NCBI GenBank assembly: GCA_019634165.1
Contig: JAHQVT010000010.1
Location: 496,001-560,000, forward strand
Source: Rhodospirillales bacterium
Lineage (GTDB): Bacteria > Pseudomonadota > Alphaproteobacteria > Rhodospirillales > Thalassospiraceae
Length of the DNA: 64,000 bases
Direction: 5' to 3'
Shown here piece by piece: positions 45,359 to 53,629 of the stretch. A model generated the notes under the pieces. The model ran no database searches. It was not told the origin of the DNA and saw only the letters and a list, made by a program, of their open reading frames with translations. How positions within the stretch are numbered: the first letter of the stretch is position 1; every line of letters starts with the position of its first letter. The translations under genes were made by a program, and so were the position numbers.

Positions 45359-46270
45359 TTATTGCACCAGATCCCAACGCGGCTGATCGCCAAAGCGGTC
45401 ATGGATAAACTCCACCAACAACCGAATACGCGACGCCAATTGGCGACTTGGCGGATAAAGCAGATATAAAAACAGCTCTGCCGGGGCGTAATCGCAAAGA
45501 ACCGTGACCAAACGCCCGGTTTGCAATTCCGGCCCGGCGATGAAAGTTGGCAATTCGGCAATTCCCAACCCGGCCAATGCCGCATCACGCAAAACTTCGG
45601 CATTGTTGCAGCAAAAAACGCCATTAACCTGCACAGCAACCGGCCCATCGGGCCCGGTCATTTTCCAACTCGACCCTGATGGCAGATTACCATAATGCAG
45701 ACAGGGCAGATGTGTCAGGTCACGAATGTCCTTTGGTTCCCCATGATCGCGGATAAAATCAGGGGATGCGCATAAAACCCGGCGCATAGGAATGATTTCG
45801 TGATCAATCAGGGCCAATGTTTCTGATGGCCGGCTGATGCGAACCGTCATGTCAAACCCATCAGCCACCGGATCAATGAAATGATCATCAAGGGCCAATT
45901 CAACCCGAATATCGGGATAAGCCCGCGCAAACTCGACCAATGCGGGTCCAAGATGCAAGGTTCCAAACGACATTGGTGCATTGATCCGAATGTCACCGGC
46001 TGGTTTATCACGGCTTTCACGAATGGATTCTTCGGCATCACCCAGATCAGCAAGAATGCCTTTGGCCCGCTGATAAAAAGCCTGCCCCGTTGGGGTGACT
46101 GAAACTTGGCGGGTTGTCCGGTTAAGAAGCTGAACCCCAAGATCATCTTCAAGGGCCGCCACCGCCCGGTTCACCTGCGATCTTGATTGACCAACCGTTC
46201 GGGCCGCAGCAGCAAAGCTGCCATCTTCAACCACACGAATGAAGTTTTGCAGACTGACCAGCTTGTCCAT
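45359..46270 (-). CDS. LysR-family transcriptional regulator
   Basis: A 303-residue LysR-type regulator starting MDKLVSLQNFIRVVEDGSFA. The helix-turn-helix continues AAARTVGQSRSQVNRAVAAL, and the ligand-binding domain begins GDIRINAPMSFGTLHLGPAL, the CrgA/AaeR-type layout. It is divergent from the pirin-DoxX pair with about 150 bp between, so it most likely controls them. The AT-rich gap (ATTACGATAATTGTC around 46347) could hold a LysR box. The 13 codons upstream of ATG 46270 in the open frame are not expected to be translated. Confidence 0.92.
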   Translation of the reverse strand: MDKLVSLQNFIRVVEDGSFAAAARTVGQSRSQVNRAVAALEDDLGVQLLNRTTRQVSVTPTGQAFYQRAKGILADLGDAEESIRESRDKPAGDIRINAPMSFGTLHLGPALVEFARAYPDIRVELALDDHFIDPVADGFDMTVRISRPSETLALIDHEIIPMRRVLCASPDFIRDHGEPKDIRDLTHLPCLHYGNLPSGSSWKMTGPDGPVAVQVNGVFCCNNAEVLRDAALAGLGIAELPTFIAGPELQTGRLVTVLCDYAPAELFLYLLYPPSRQLASRIRLLVEFIHDRFGDQPRWDLVQ

Positions 46271-46417
46271 GGCAGTTCGATCCCTGTTTCCGACAGCACA
46301 ACATGGCAAATGATTGTCGCGTTATATGCAACACTATGAACAATATTACGATAATTGTCTCATTTAGTGAAAAAGGTATTCTGTCTCCAACAACAGACAC
46401 CCTCATTGGAGGCAAAC

Positions 46418-47119
46418 ATGATTATCAAAATCGATGCAGACACCCGTGGCCGCGCACAGTTTGGCTGGTTGGATTCCAATCACACTTTCTCGTTCGGTCA
46501 CTATTATGACCCCAACCGCATGGGTTGGGGCCCACTTCGGGTCATCAACGAAGACCGCGTTATTGCTGGTGCGGGTTTTGACACCCACGGCCACAAGGAC
46601 ATGGAAATCATCTCGTATGTTCTTGATGGCGCGCTTGAACATAAAGACAGTATTGGCACCGGGTCGGTTATCCGTCCGGGGCGCCTGCAACGCATGACGG
46701 CAGGAACCGGCATCCGTCATTCGGAATACAATCATTCCAAAACCGATCCGGTTCATTTCCTGCAAATTTGGGTTCTTCCCGAAGCAGCAGGCCTGGAACC
46801 GGGTTACGAAGAAAAGGAAATCGCTCGGAGCGATACCGGTTCTGGTCTGACCCTGATTGGCAGCCGTGATGGCCGTGAAAATTCCATCACCATTCATCAG
46901 AATATCAACCTGTATGTCGCCCATCTTAAAGAGGGCGAAAATGCCCAACACACGATTGAAAAAGGTCGCATCGCATGGGTTCAGGTCGCCCGCGGCAGCC
47001 TGACGGTGAATGGCGAAACCCTTCATGCCGGTGATGGTGCCGCAATCAAAGACGAAGACAAACTTGTCTTTAGCGATGCCAACAATGCCGAAGCCCTTTT
47101 GTTTGACATGGCGGCCTGA
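46418..47119 (+). CDS. Pirin family protein (quercetinase-like bicupin)
   Basis: A 233-residue bicupin of the pirin family, cytosolic. The metal site of the first cupin shows FDTHGHKDMEIISYVLDG (two His) and GIRHSEYNHS with VHFLQIWVLP. Family members include YhhW-type quercetin dioxygenases and redox-linked regulators. ATG 46418 follows TTGGAGG; the 21 codons upstream in the open frame lack similarity. It is followed 39 bp later by a DoxX gene, a combination commonly seen together in stress-responsive operons, and a LysR gene is divergent. Confidence 0.92.
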   Translation: MIIKIDADTRGRAQFGWLDSNHTFSFGHYYDPNRMGWGPLRVINEDRVIAGAGFDTHGHKDMEIISYVLDGALEHKDSIGTGSVIRPGRLQRMTAGTGIRHSEYNHSKTDPVHFLQIWVLPEAAGLEPGYEEKEIARSDTGSGLTLIGSRDGRENSITIHQNINLYVAHLKEGENAQHTIEKGRIAWVQVARGSLTVNGETLHAGDGAAIKDEDKLVFSDANNAEALLFDMAA

Positions 47120-47158
47120 GCTGCGAACCCCGCGCCCGCCATTATTAGGAGACGTATT

Positions 47159-47632
47159 ATGACTTCAATCTCATCGACCCAGAAACCTCGTACGATCATT
47201 CCGGCCCTTGGCAACATATGGTCCAATCTTGAACCACTTTCCCCGGTCATTATCCGCGTTACCACCGGTCTTTTGATGGTGCCGCATGGTGCACAGAAAC
47301 TGTTTGGTGCCTTTGGCGGCTATGGCCTTGAAGGAACCGCAGGATGGCTTGAAAGCATTGGCTTTGTTCCGGGTTTTGCCTTTGCCCTTTTGATTGGTCT
47401 TCTGGAATTTGTTGGCGGCTTGATGCTGACAGTTGGTCTTTTGACCCGCCCGGTTGCCGCGGCTGTTTTGGTCTTTATGGCTGTTGCAATCAGTACCCAT
47501 CTTCCGGCCGGTTATTTTTGGAACGACGGCGGATTTGAAATGCCCTTGATGTGGGCGCTTCTGGCCCTGTCAGTTCTGATCCAGGGCGGTGGCAAATTAT
47601 CGCTTGATCGCAAGATTGGTTACGAATTCTAA
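47159..47632 (+). CDS. DoxX family membrane protein
   Basis: A 157-residue protein with four helices. The family start is VIIRVTTGLLMVPHGAQKLF, with the middle LLIGLLEFVGGLMLTVGLLT and the final ALLALSVLIQGGGKLSLDRK. DoxX proteins are linked to redox or thiol stress, but their activity is poorly defined. It is co-directional with the pirin gene and likely in one operon under the divergent LysR regulator. Confidence 0.92.
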   Translation: MTSISSTQKPRTIIPALGNIWSNLEPLSPVIIRVTTGLLMVPHGAQKLFGAFGGYGLEGTAGWLESIGFVPGFAFALLIGLLEFVGGLMLTVGLLTRPVAAAVLVFMAVAISTHLPAGYFWNDGGFEMPLMWALLALSVLIQGGGKLSLDRKIGYEF

Positions 47633-47652
47633 TCTTTCCCCAATCCCCGTCT

Positions 47653-47688
47653 GGAAATGGGCCGCTTTGAAAAAAGTGGCCCATTTCC
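47653..47688 (+). terminator. Long hairpin after the DoxX gene
   Basis: GGAAATGGGCC (47653-47663) pairs with GGCCCATTTCC (47678-47688), and CTTT/AAAG extends the stem inside. No T-run follows, so termination is uncertain. Confidence 0.5.
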
Positions 47689-47694
47689 ATTCAA

Positions 47695-47710
47695 ATCCCC
47701 ATATGGGGAT
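47695..47710. promoter_or_regulatory. Perfect 16-bp palindrome before the receiver gene
   Basis: ATCCCCATATGGGGAT is a perfect dyad about 75 bp upstream of the single-domain receiver gene. A related sequence, ATCCCCATTTGTGGAG (51775-51790), lies just before the REC-PAS-LuxR gene of the same cluster. Confidence 0.45.
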
Positions 47711-47783
47711 ATAGAAAAACGGCTAATTCAATAAAATGAGGACACAAGCCGTTTCCTAACCAAAGGGGATTTTGGAAACTTCC

Positions 47784-48248
47784 ATGAATACTGCAAGCCA
47801 ACCTGACAATCAGAACGATATTGCCATCGCAGAAGGCTTACCTCTGTGTAAGGGGGATAGTGCCGATAAAAAGCACATTGCCAAGAAACGGTTCTTGATT
47901 GTCGATGACAGTAACGAAGTCCGCTTTTCTCTTCGCCGCATGTTGCGCGCTGCAGGTGCAAAACACATAGATCTTGCCGATACCGGCGAAGCAGCACTTG
48001 ATATGATGGCGCAAATGGATGATGGCTATGATGTGGTTTTTCTTGATTACATGATGCCGGGGATGTCGGGCATTGAAATGCTAAATGAAATCAAGCGCCG
48101 CGGAATCAAAAATACCGAAACCACGCGGAAAATCATGCTGACCGGCTTTTACGATGCCAAAATGATCGAAGAAGCAAAATCCGTTGGTGCAGCACTCGTT
48201 CTTAGAAAACCATGCAGTTTGGTCAGCCTGAACATTGCCATTTCCTAA
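47784..48248 (+). CDS. Single-domain response regulator (CheY-like)
   Basis: A 154-residue receiver protein with an N-terminal tail of about 35 residues and one REC domain, without an output domain. The acidic pair is in RFLIVDDSNEVRFSLRRML, the phosphorylated Asp in DVVFLDYMMPGMSGIEML, the conserved Thr in KIMLTGFYD and the Lys in LVLRKPCS. It may receive phosphate from the histidine kinase encoded nearby (48389-49912) or act as a phosphate sink. ATG 47784 is used; a TTG four codons upstream is also in frame. Confidence 0.92.
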   Translation: MNTASQPDNQNDIAIAEGLPLCKGDSADKKHIAKKRFLIVDDSNEVRFSLRRMLRAAGAKHIDLADTGEAALDMMAQMDDGYDVVFLDYMMPGMSGIEMLNEIKRRGIKNTETTRKIMLTGFYDAKMIEEAKSVGAALVLRKPCSLVSLNIAIS

Positions 48249-48388
48249 CACCAAATCCACCGACCGGCCTGATATTCAGTCAGACGGTTCGGCATTCAGT
48301 TAGAAACTGGGGCAAAACGATTTCGCCTGTTGCATTTGCACATCAAACGAGGCGACTTGCCGCTTGAGACGTTACAGGAACCCTGAAT

Positions 48389-49912
48389 TTAGGGATGCAA
48401 TGCGTTCAAGTCTCTTGGCCCGGCATCCATTTTCTCACTAGATTCTTGAAGAATTTTCTGTTCTGGTTTTGGCAACCTGATCACGAATTCCGCCCCACCG
48501 GCATTGTCTGATGACAATGTCAGGTCACCATTGAAATCGTCCTGAATCAATTTGCGACAAATGGGTAAACCCTGTCCGGTGCCAACGCCACGTTCTTTGG
48601 TTGTAAAGAAATAATCAAAGATACGGTCCCGCAATTCTTCAGGTACACCACCACCGTTATCGCGTAGACGAATATAGACATTCTTGTCATCTGAATTTAC
48701 GGAAAGCTTAATGCTTCCGCGCCGTTGCCCTCTTTCCTGAATGGCCTGAGATGCATTTACAATCAGATTGATCAGCGCCTGAGACAGATGGTTTCTACGG
48801 CCGTTTACTTCGATCAGGTTCGGTTGCATATCCAATTCAAGATCAGCGATATGTTTGACCTGACTGCGCGTAAGCGTAATGGCGGTATCTATCTCTTCTG
48901 CAATCGAAATCAATTCAATCGCATCATTATCTGGATGGGCAAATTTCCGAATACCCCGGACAATTTCGGCAATGCGATTTAGGCCCTGAATACTCTCATC
49001 AAGTGCCATCGGGATTTCTTCTGTCAGGAAATCAAGCTTATCCTTCTCCAGAGTAAGCCTTACAGACTGATCTGAACCATCGCGTTGAATGGACCCGACC
49101 AGATCGGAAAAACTATCAGACAAAAATTCCAGATTGTTTTGAATATATTGGGCTGGCGTATTGATTTCGTGTGCAACGCCACCAGCCAATGTCCCCAATG
49201 CGTGCATTTTGGCGTAATCTGCGGCTTCTTCGATGACTTCTTGTTCTTGTCGTGCTTTTTGTGCCGCAATGTCGGCCGCAAACACACGTTGGCGCTGCCG
49301 GATCATGAATCCGGTCAAAACCGCCATGACAACAACCCCAACAAAGAACAAATAGGACAGGGACTGAATATCGGTCTTAAGGCTGCTGATGTTATTGGCA
49401 TTGTAAACCGAAACAAAATTCGTTGTCCGAACAACCGCCTGCTGCAAGGCGTCATCGAGCGGCTCTAGTAAACGATAAAGTTCGGTTAGCTTGGCTTCGG
49501 AGTTTTCGGCCTTTGAAAGGGCAAGATCAGTTTTTTCGATCTGCGTTTCAATCAACTCGATCAGTGATACCACTTCCGGGATGGAAAACAGCACCTTAAA
49601 GCCGTCCCCGTCACGCAGTAAATAGGCACGACTGACGAGAATTTCGTAATCAAGCAGGATTTTCTCGACTGCTTCGTCACTTATCCCATCACGGCCAAGG
49701 GCGGCTTCAACATTGCGTTGTATAACGAAAAACTGGCGTTGAATCTGGAAGACCGCCCAGACAAGGTTTTCACGGTAACTAAATCGCTCATCTTCAAGCT
49801 GTCGAACGATTGACGTCGACAAGATGGCGTATAAAACCACAAATAAAACCAATGCCACAAACATCGCCCTGCCTGAGGCATTGGATAGCAGGTTCTTAAT
49901 TCTGAGCATCAA
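48389..49912 (-). CDS. Membrane sensor histidine kinase
   Basis: A 507-residue kinase. The first helix (AMFVALVLFVVLYAILS, about residues 16-32) and second (LFFVGVVVMAVLTGFM, about 186-203) enclose a periplasmic domain of about 150 residues without a recognised fold. HisKA has ALGTLAGGVAHEINTPAQ (phospho-His), and the ATPase domain shows LINLVVNASQAIQ-like N box, LRDNGGGVPEEL and GVGTGQGLPICRKL. The gene start overlaps the end of a periplasmic molybdopterin-fold gene by 17 bp, so the two are coupled. Likely partners are the three REC proteins nearby. Confidence 0.93.
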   Translation of the reverse strand: MMLRIKNLLSNASGRAMFVALVLFVVLYAILSTSIVRQLEDERFSYRENLVWAVFQIQRQFFVIQRNVEAALGRDGISDEAVEKILLDYEILVSRAYLLRDGDGFKVLFSIPEVVSLIELIETQIEKTDLALSKAENSEAKLTELYRLLEPLDDALQQAVVRTTNFVSVYNANNISSLKTDIQSLSYLFFVGVVVMAVLTGFMIRQRQRVFAADIAAQKARQEQEVIEEAADYAKMHALGTLAGGVAHEINTPAQYIQNNLEFLSDSFSDLVGSIQRDGSDQSVRLTLEKDKLDFLTEEIPMALDESIQGLNRIAEIVRGIRKFAHPDNDAIELISIAEEIDTAITLTRSQVKHIADLELDMQPNLIEVNGRRNHLSQALINLIVNASQAIQERGQRRGSIKLSVNSDDKNVYIRLRDNGGGVPEELRDRIFDYFFTTKERGVGTGQGLPICRKLIQDDFNGDLTLSSDNAGGAEFVIRLPKPEQKILQESSEKMDAGPRDLNALHP

Positions 49913-50372
49913 CCGATTTCACCTGCCAAACGGAATATGACCAATAGGTATCGGTCTGGAACCGCACGTCAGTGTCATAAGGGAAGATCACCCAAAACGG
50001 GCCCTTCTCGCGGATCGACATTTCTGCGTCATTGAGGTGATAGGCCAAGATTGCGCCATCTTCTCGCAGCACACTGACAGGAACCATGACGCTGTAATCA
50101 TTAAGTGCCGAAACACTTACAGTGTCTGCACCAACGTCATAAACGGCAAGCAACTCTTTGAAAGATACCCCACGAAACTTCTGCACCCCATCGGTCCAAG
50201 GTGTTGAGGTATAAAACTCGGTCGCAGGCATTTCCATAAGCTGTTCCATGGAAAGTTTGACAACGTTGCCATCTGCCTTTGTCAGGCTCAGCGTACCACC
50301 GGCAACAGCAGGTGTTACATACAAACCAATGGCACCGACCATCGTCACAAGCATCTTCATAAAGTTTTTCAT
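49896..50372 (-). CDS. Periplasmic molybdopterin-fold (YedY-like) protein, probable sensor partner
   Basis: A 158-residue exported protein with a signal peptide MKMLVTMVGAIGLYVTPAVA. The core resembles the oxidoreductase molybdopterin-binding domain: MEQLMEMPATEFYTSTPW, KFRGVSFKELLAVYDV, SALNDYSVMVPVSVL, AYHLNDAEMSIREKGPFWVI and a final YWSYSVWQVKSVD. It has no cysteine at all, so the cysteine ligand that sulfite-oxidase-type enzymes use for molybdenum is missing; binding or sensing is more likely than catalysis. The 3' end overlaps the histidine kinase gene by 17 bp. ATG 50372 is chosen over 50396 because the signal peptide then starts directly. Confidence 0.82.
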   Translation of the reverse strand: MKNFMKMLVTMVGAIGLYVTPAVAGGTLSLTKADGNVVKLSMEQLMEMPATEFYTSTPWTDGVQKFRGVSFKELLAVYDVGADTVSVSALNDYSVMVPVSVLREDGAILAYHLNDAEMSIREKGPFWVIFPYDTDVRFQTDTYWSYSVWQVKSVDAQN

Positions 50373-50463
50373 ATTCTTATCCACGCTCCATTGCATATTA
50401 AAAGAGTGGTCACGATCCGTAAAAATCTCAATGCCTGCCGGGTTAACTTAACGGATAGTTTGA

Positions 50464-51648
50464 TCAACCCGAAGCACTTAACGTCGTCAATACAGCAGCT
50501 TCCCAATCTTCAAGCGAAACCGGCGAACCAAAGTGGAAGCCTTGAAGCTCGGTAATTCCATAAATCTGCAGCTTCTCAGCCAGTGGGCGGTTTTCAATCC
50601 CCTTGGCGGAAATTGACAAACCCATTTTCGAACAGACTTGGGCAATCCATTCGACAAAAGCATCATCTAGAAAGTCGCTCATGCAGCCACGAATAAGATC
50701 ACGGTCAAGTTTGACCCCGGCATAGATTTCATGACGCAGCAGCTCTAGCGAATTATTGCCAGAACCAAAATCATCAATAAGAAGCGCTATTCCGCGCTCG
50801 CGCATGCGGCTGGCACTTGCCTGCAATTCCTGATCATGAAGCACGATCTGGCGCTCGGGAACTTCATAGGTAATACGGACACCACGCATCCGCATCTTTT
50901 CGTAAAACCGAATGATCAGTTCCAGACATTCCGGCGTTTTGAGCGAATATGTCGAAATATTAACCGCAATATTGGCATTATCACCAAACAACGCCCGATA
51001 CCGGGGAGCCTGATCAATCATGATTGCGATCAAATGACTGGTAAGTCGATTGATCACGGGATGGTCACGGCACGCTTCAAATATCTCATCGATGCCAAAT
51101 TCTTTTTCAACGGATGGCATCCGGCACAGAATTTCAGCACCGCAAAAGCTCATATCGCTTGCCCGGAATCTTGGTTGAAACACCGTTCTCAAATCACCGC
51201 TATCTATGGCGGCATTCACCATCATCGGGCTGAGGCCACAGTCAAACTTTGGCTCAGAGGATTTACTTTGAATGGCGCGTTCGATGGCTTCTTTAAGAAC
51301 AGCAATCGACACCGGCTTTGCCAATACCCGTGTGATCATCGCCTGATTGATTGCTTCGCGCAGAGAAATGCTTGATACATTTCCGGACAACAAGATACGA
51401 CTGACAAGCGGCGCTATGCGGGCGGACTGTTTAAAGAACGAAAACCCATCAAGAGTCGGCATGACCAAATCAGCAATGATCACATCAGCCCGGTCGTGAT
51501 TTTGTGCCAGCCAATCCAATGCCTCCTGACCATCAGAATAGGTGATGAACTCAAAGCTGTCCGACAGGGTGCGACGCACCGCAGCCAGCAGCTTTTCATC
51601 ATTATCAACCATTAAAATCACAGGGCGATTATCGCCAACCAATCCCAT
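50464..51648 (-). CDS. Response regulator with EAL domain (c-di-GMP phosphodiesterase-like)
   Basis: A 394-residue REC-EAL protein. The receiver has VILMVDNDEKLLAAVRRTL, the phosphorylated Asp in VIIADLVMPTLDG and the Lys in VLAKPVS. The EAL domain starts near FQPRFRASDMSFCGAEILCR and keeps AVNIST, YEVPE, LLIDDFGSGNNSL, VKLDRDLI and LQGFHFGSPVS. Two signature motifs are altered: EILCR for EALxR and SAKGIEN for AEGVET, so hydrolysis of c-di-GMP is possible but not assured. ATG 51648 gives a 154-bp divergent promoter region; the longer frame would run almost into the divergent gene. Confidence 0.9.
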   Translation of the reverse strand: MGLVGDNRPVILMVDNDEKLLAAVRRTLSDSFEFITYSDGQEALDWLAQNHDRADVIIADLVMPTLDGFSFFKQSARIAPLVSRILLSGNVSSISLREAINQAMITRVLAKPVSIAVLKEAIERAIQSKSSEPKFDCGLSPMMVNAAIDSGDLRTVFQPRFRASDMSFCGAEILCRMPSVEKEFGIDEIFEACRDHPVINRLTSHLIAIMIDQAPRYRALFGDNANIAVNISTYSLKTPECLELIIRFYEKMRMRGVRITYEVPERQIVLHDQELQASASRMRERGIALLIDDFGSGNNSLELLRHEIYAGVKLDRDLIRGCMSDFLDDAFVEWIAQVCSKMGLSISAKGIENRPLAEKLQIYGITELQGFHFGSPVSLEDWEAAVLTTLSASG

Positions 51649-51774
51649 AAATGGGTAACTCCAGACTTCCAAAACAGAATGAATTTCTTCTTCGATTCGC
51701 CTTGGATACCTGTGTGAAACATGCAAGCAAAGCTTTGAACCATTCCAGAATAGTGTCAGACTGGCACTGTCCAA

Positions 51775-51790
51775 TATCCCCATTTGTGGA
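51775..51790. promoter_or_regulatory. Imperfect copy of the ATCCCCAT palindrome
   Basis: ATCCCCATTTGTGGAG matches 12 of 16 positions of the perfect dyad at 47695-47710. It lies 13 bp before the ATG of the REC-PAS-LuxR gene, overlapping its ribosome-binding region. May be coincidental. Confidence 0.3.
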
Positions 51791-51802
51791 GGGCGCTTTT
51801 TG

Positions 51803-52771
51803 ATGGCTGTGAAAAAAACGGTCCGAATTGCCTTTGTCGATGATGACGAACATCTTTTGTCATCCCATCGACGAAATTTTGGGCGCCTGCGACCCGATTG
51901 GGATGCGATATATGTCACCGATCCTTTTGCAGCACGCGACACCATTGCCAAGGATTCCGACATCAAGGCTGTGATCTTGGATATTCACATGCCTGGCATG
52001 ACCGGGTTGGAACTTGCTGCTGAACTGCGGACACTTCGTCAAGATCTGATTATTGTCATGCTGACCGGTTATGCAGATTTGCAATCGGCCCTTTTGGCGG
52101 TCAATGAAGTGGGCGTCTTTCGGTTTTATCCCAAACCAACGACGCTTCAGACCATTCTTGAAGGCATCGACGGTGAACTGGCAAGCCGCCTTGGTCAAAG
52201 TGAAGAAACCCTGCCAGCAAGCTTTCTTGATCTGTTGGAACTGGGCGTCATTGCCGTTGATGACACTCTTTCGATCATTCATATGAATGCGCAAGCCGCC
52301 GAAATTATGCGGCGATCTTCAATTGTGCGATCTGGGACACAAGGGCGTCTAACCATTGACCCCGCACCCGATGGACTTAGCGCGTTCTTACATCCACCAG
52401 CCAATCAAGCCCCGCGCCCCCAGCAAAGTTTCTCGCTTGAACGCGATAGTGAAAAATTATCCTTTTTGATCCGCCGCATTCCCAAAAATGCCGATGGCAT
52501 ATTGAATTTCATGGTGATTCTTGTCGATCCGACACAGCAAAAACCACCAGCCATTGATGATCTGATGGATTTGTTTGGCCTGACCCGATCAGAAGCAAAA
52601 CTAACGCAAAAACTGGCCGAAGGATTACCTTTGGATCAGGCTGCTGAACTTGTGGGCATCTCTCACAGTTCTGCGCGCACCTACCTGAAAACCATTTTTG
52701 CCAAGACCGGTGTCAACCGCCAACCGCAACTTATGAAAACGGTATTATCGGCGATCCCGTCTCTGCGCTAA
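51803..52771 (+). CDS. Response regulator with PAS-like middle and LuxR-type HTH
   Basis: A 322-residue protein. The receiver (residues about 5-120) has RIAFVDDDEHLLSSHRR, the phosphorylated Asp in VILDIHMPGMTGLELA, IIVMLTGYADLQSA and the Lys in FRFYPKPTTL. A PAS-like segment follows (FLDLLELGVIAVDDTLSIIH, then MNAQAAEIM). The C-terminal LuxR-type helix-turn-helix is LTRSEAKLTQKLAEGLPLDQ plus ELVGISHSSARTYLKTIFAK. GGAGGG lies about 10 nt before ATG 51803. It is divergent from the REC-EAL gene and points into the exopolysaccharide genes, which it may regulate. Confidence 0.92.
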   Translation: MAVKKTVRIAFVDDDEHLLSSHRRNFGRLRPDWDAIYVTDPFAARDTIAKDSDIKAVILDIHMPGMTGLELAAELRTLRQDLIIVMLTGYADLQSALLAVNEVGVFRFYPKPTTLQTILEGIDGELASRLGQSEETLPASFLDLLELGVIAVDDTLSIIHMNAQAAEIMRRSSIVRSGTQGRLTIDPAPDGLSAFLHPPANQAPRPQQSFSLERDSEKLSFLIRRIPKNADGILNFMVILVDPTQQKPPAIDDLMDLFGLTRSEAKLTQKLAEGLPLDQAAELVGISHSSARTYLKTIFAKTGVNRQPQLMKTVLSAIPSLR

Positions 52772-52885
52772 GTAGTGGAAGCATAACAAAAACAACCCTC
52801 TACCCGACCAAAGATCAAAACATAACTTCTTGAAAAACACCCAGACTTCTCTACCCTGAGTTAGTATTATATTAGCTGAGCATAA

Positions 52886-53629
52886 ATGGTGTGGGGGGCA
52901 TCAGGGTTGGCCGGGGTAAAATTCAACACAAATCAAGCTTGTGACATTTCCCACTACGCCCATTGTGGACATTCTCGACTTAAACAGTACCCAAAACGCC
53001 TAATTGATCTGATGCTCGCGGGTGTCGGCATTATCGCTCTTTTCCCAATCATGATGGTCATTACCGCATTGCTTTATGGCCTTGGGTTCAACCATCCAAT
53101 TTTTACCCAACAACGGGTTGGTCAAGGCGGCCGGGTTTTCACGATTCTGAAATTCCGCACCCTGCGTGACCAAACCTGTCGACCCGTTTCGCGTCTCACA
53201 TCACGCTTGGCAAAGACCTTTACATCCGCCCTTCGGGTCAGCGGGTTTGATGAATTGCCACAACTTTTCAATATCGCCTCTGGCGAGATGTCGCTTGTTG
53301 GTCCACGGCCGCACTCTCTTGCCGATCATGTCCAGTTTTCAAACAGCATCGCAGGCTATGAAGCCCGACTAGCCGTAAAGCCGGGCATTACCGGCTGGGC
53401 GCAAATCTGTGGCTGGCGCGGACCGGTTACAACAATTGACCATCTTGATGCGCGGATCAGCCATGACCTGGCCTATATCAAGCACGGGAATATCGCGTTT
53501 GATGGCGCGATCCTCATCGCGACCGCGCTGCTTCCGCTTTTGCCGTTCGCCAAACTGATCAGACCACCGCGCCCAACCAAACACCGCTTTATACAACGGG
53601 ATCGCCAACATGATGGACGGATCGCATAA
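52886..53629 (+). CDS. Bacterial sugar transferase (exopolysaccharide initiation)
   Basis: A 247-residue enzyme that transfers the first sugar phosphate to undecaprenyl phosphate. One N-terminal helix (LIDLMLAGVGIIALFPIMMV) is followed by the cytosolic catalytic part with QQRVGQGGRVFTILKFRTLR, DELPQLFNIASGEMSLVGPR and KPGITGWAQICGWRG, the standard blocks of the family. The N-terminal 30 residues up to the helix look atypical (several Cys and His), so the start may be further in. The stop overlaps the next start (TAATG), tying it to the outer-membrane barrel gene. Confidence 0.92.
   Translation: MVWGASGLAGVKFNTNQACDISHYAHCGHSRLKQYPKRLIDLMLAGVGIIALFPIMMVITALLYGLGFNHPIFTQQRVGQGGRVFTILKFRTLRDQTCRPVSRLTSRLAKTFTSALRVSGFDELPQLFNIASGEMSLVGPRPHSLADHVQFSNSIAGYEARLAVKPGITGWAQICGWRGPVTTIDHLDARISHDLAYIKHGNIAFDGAILIATALLPLLPFAKLIRPPRPTKHRFIQRDRQHDGRIA

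Noticed and set aside
51649-51966. Longer N-terminus of the REC-EAL protein
   Set aside because: It would overlap the divergent REC-PAS-LuxR gene and leave no promoter; the added residues are basic and unstructured.
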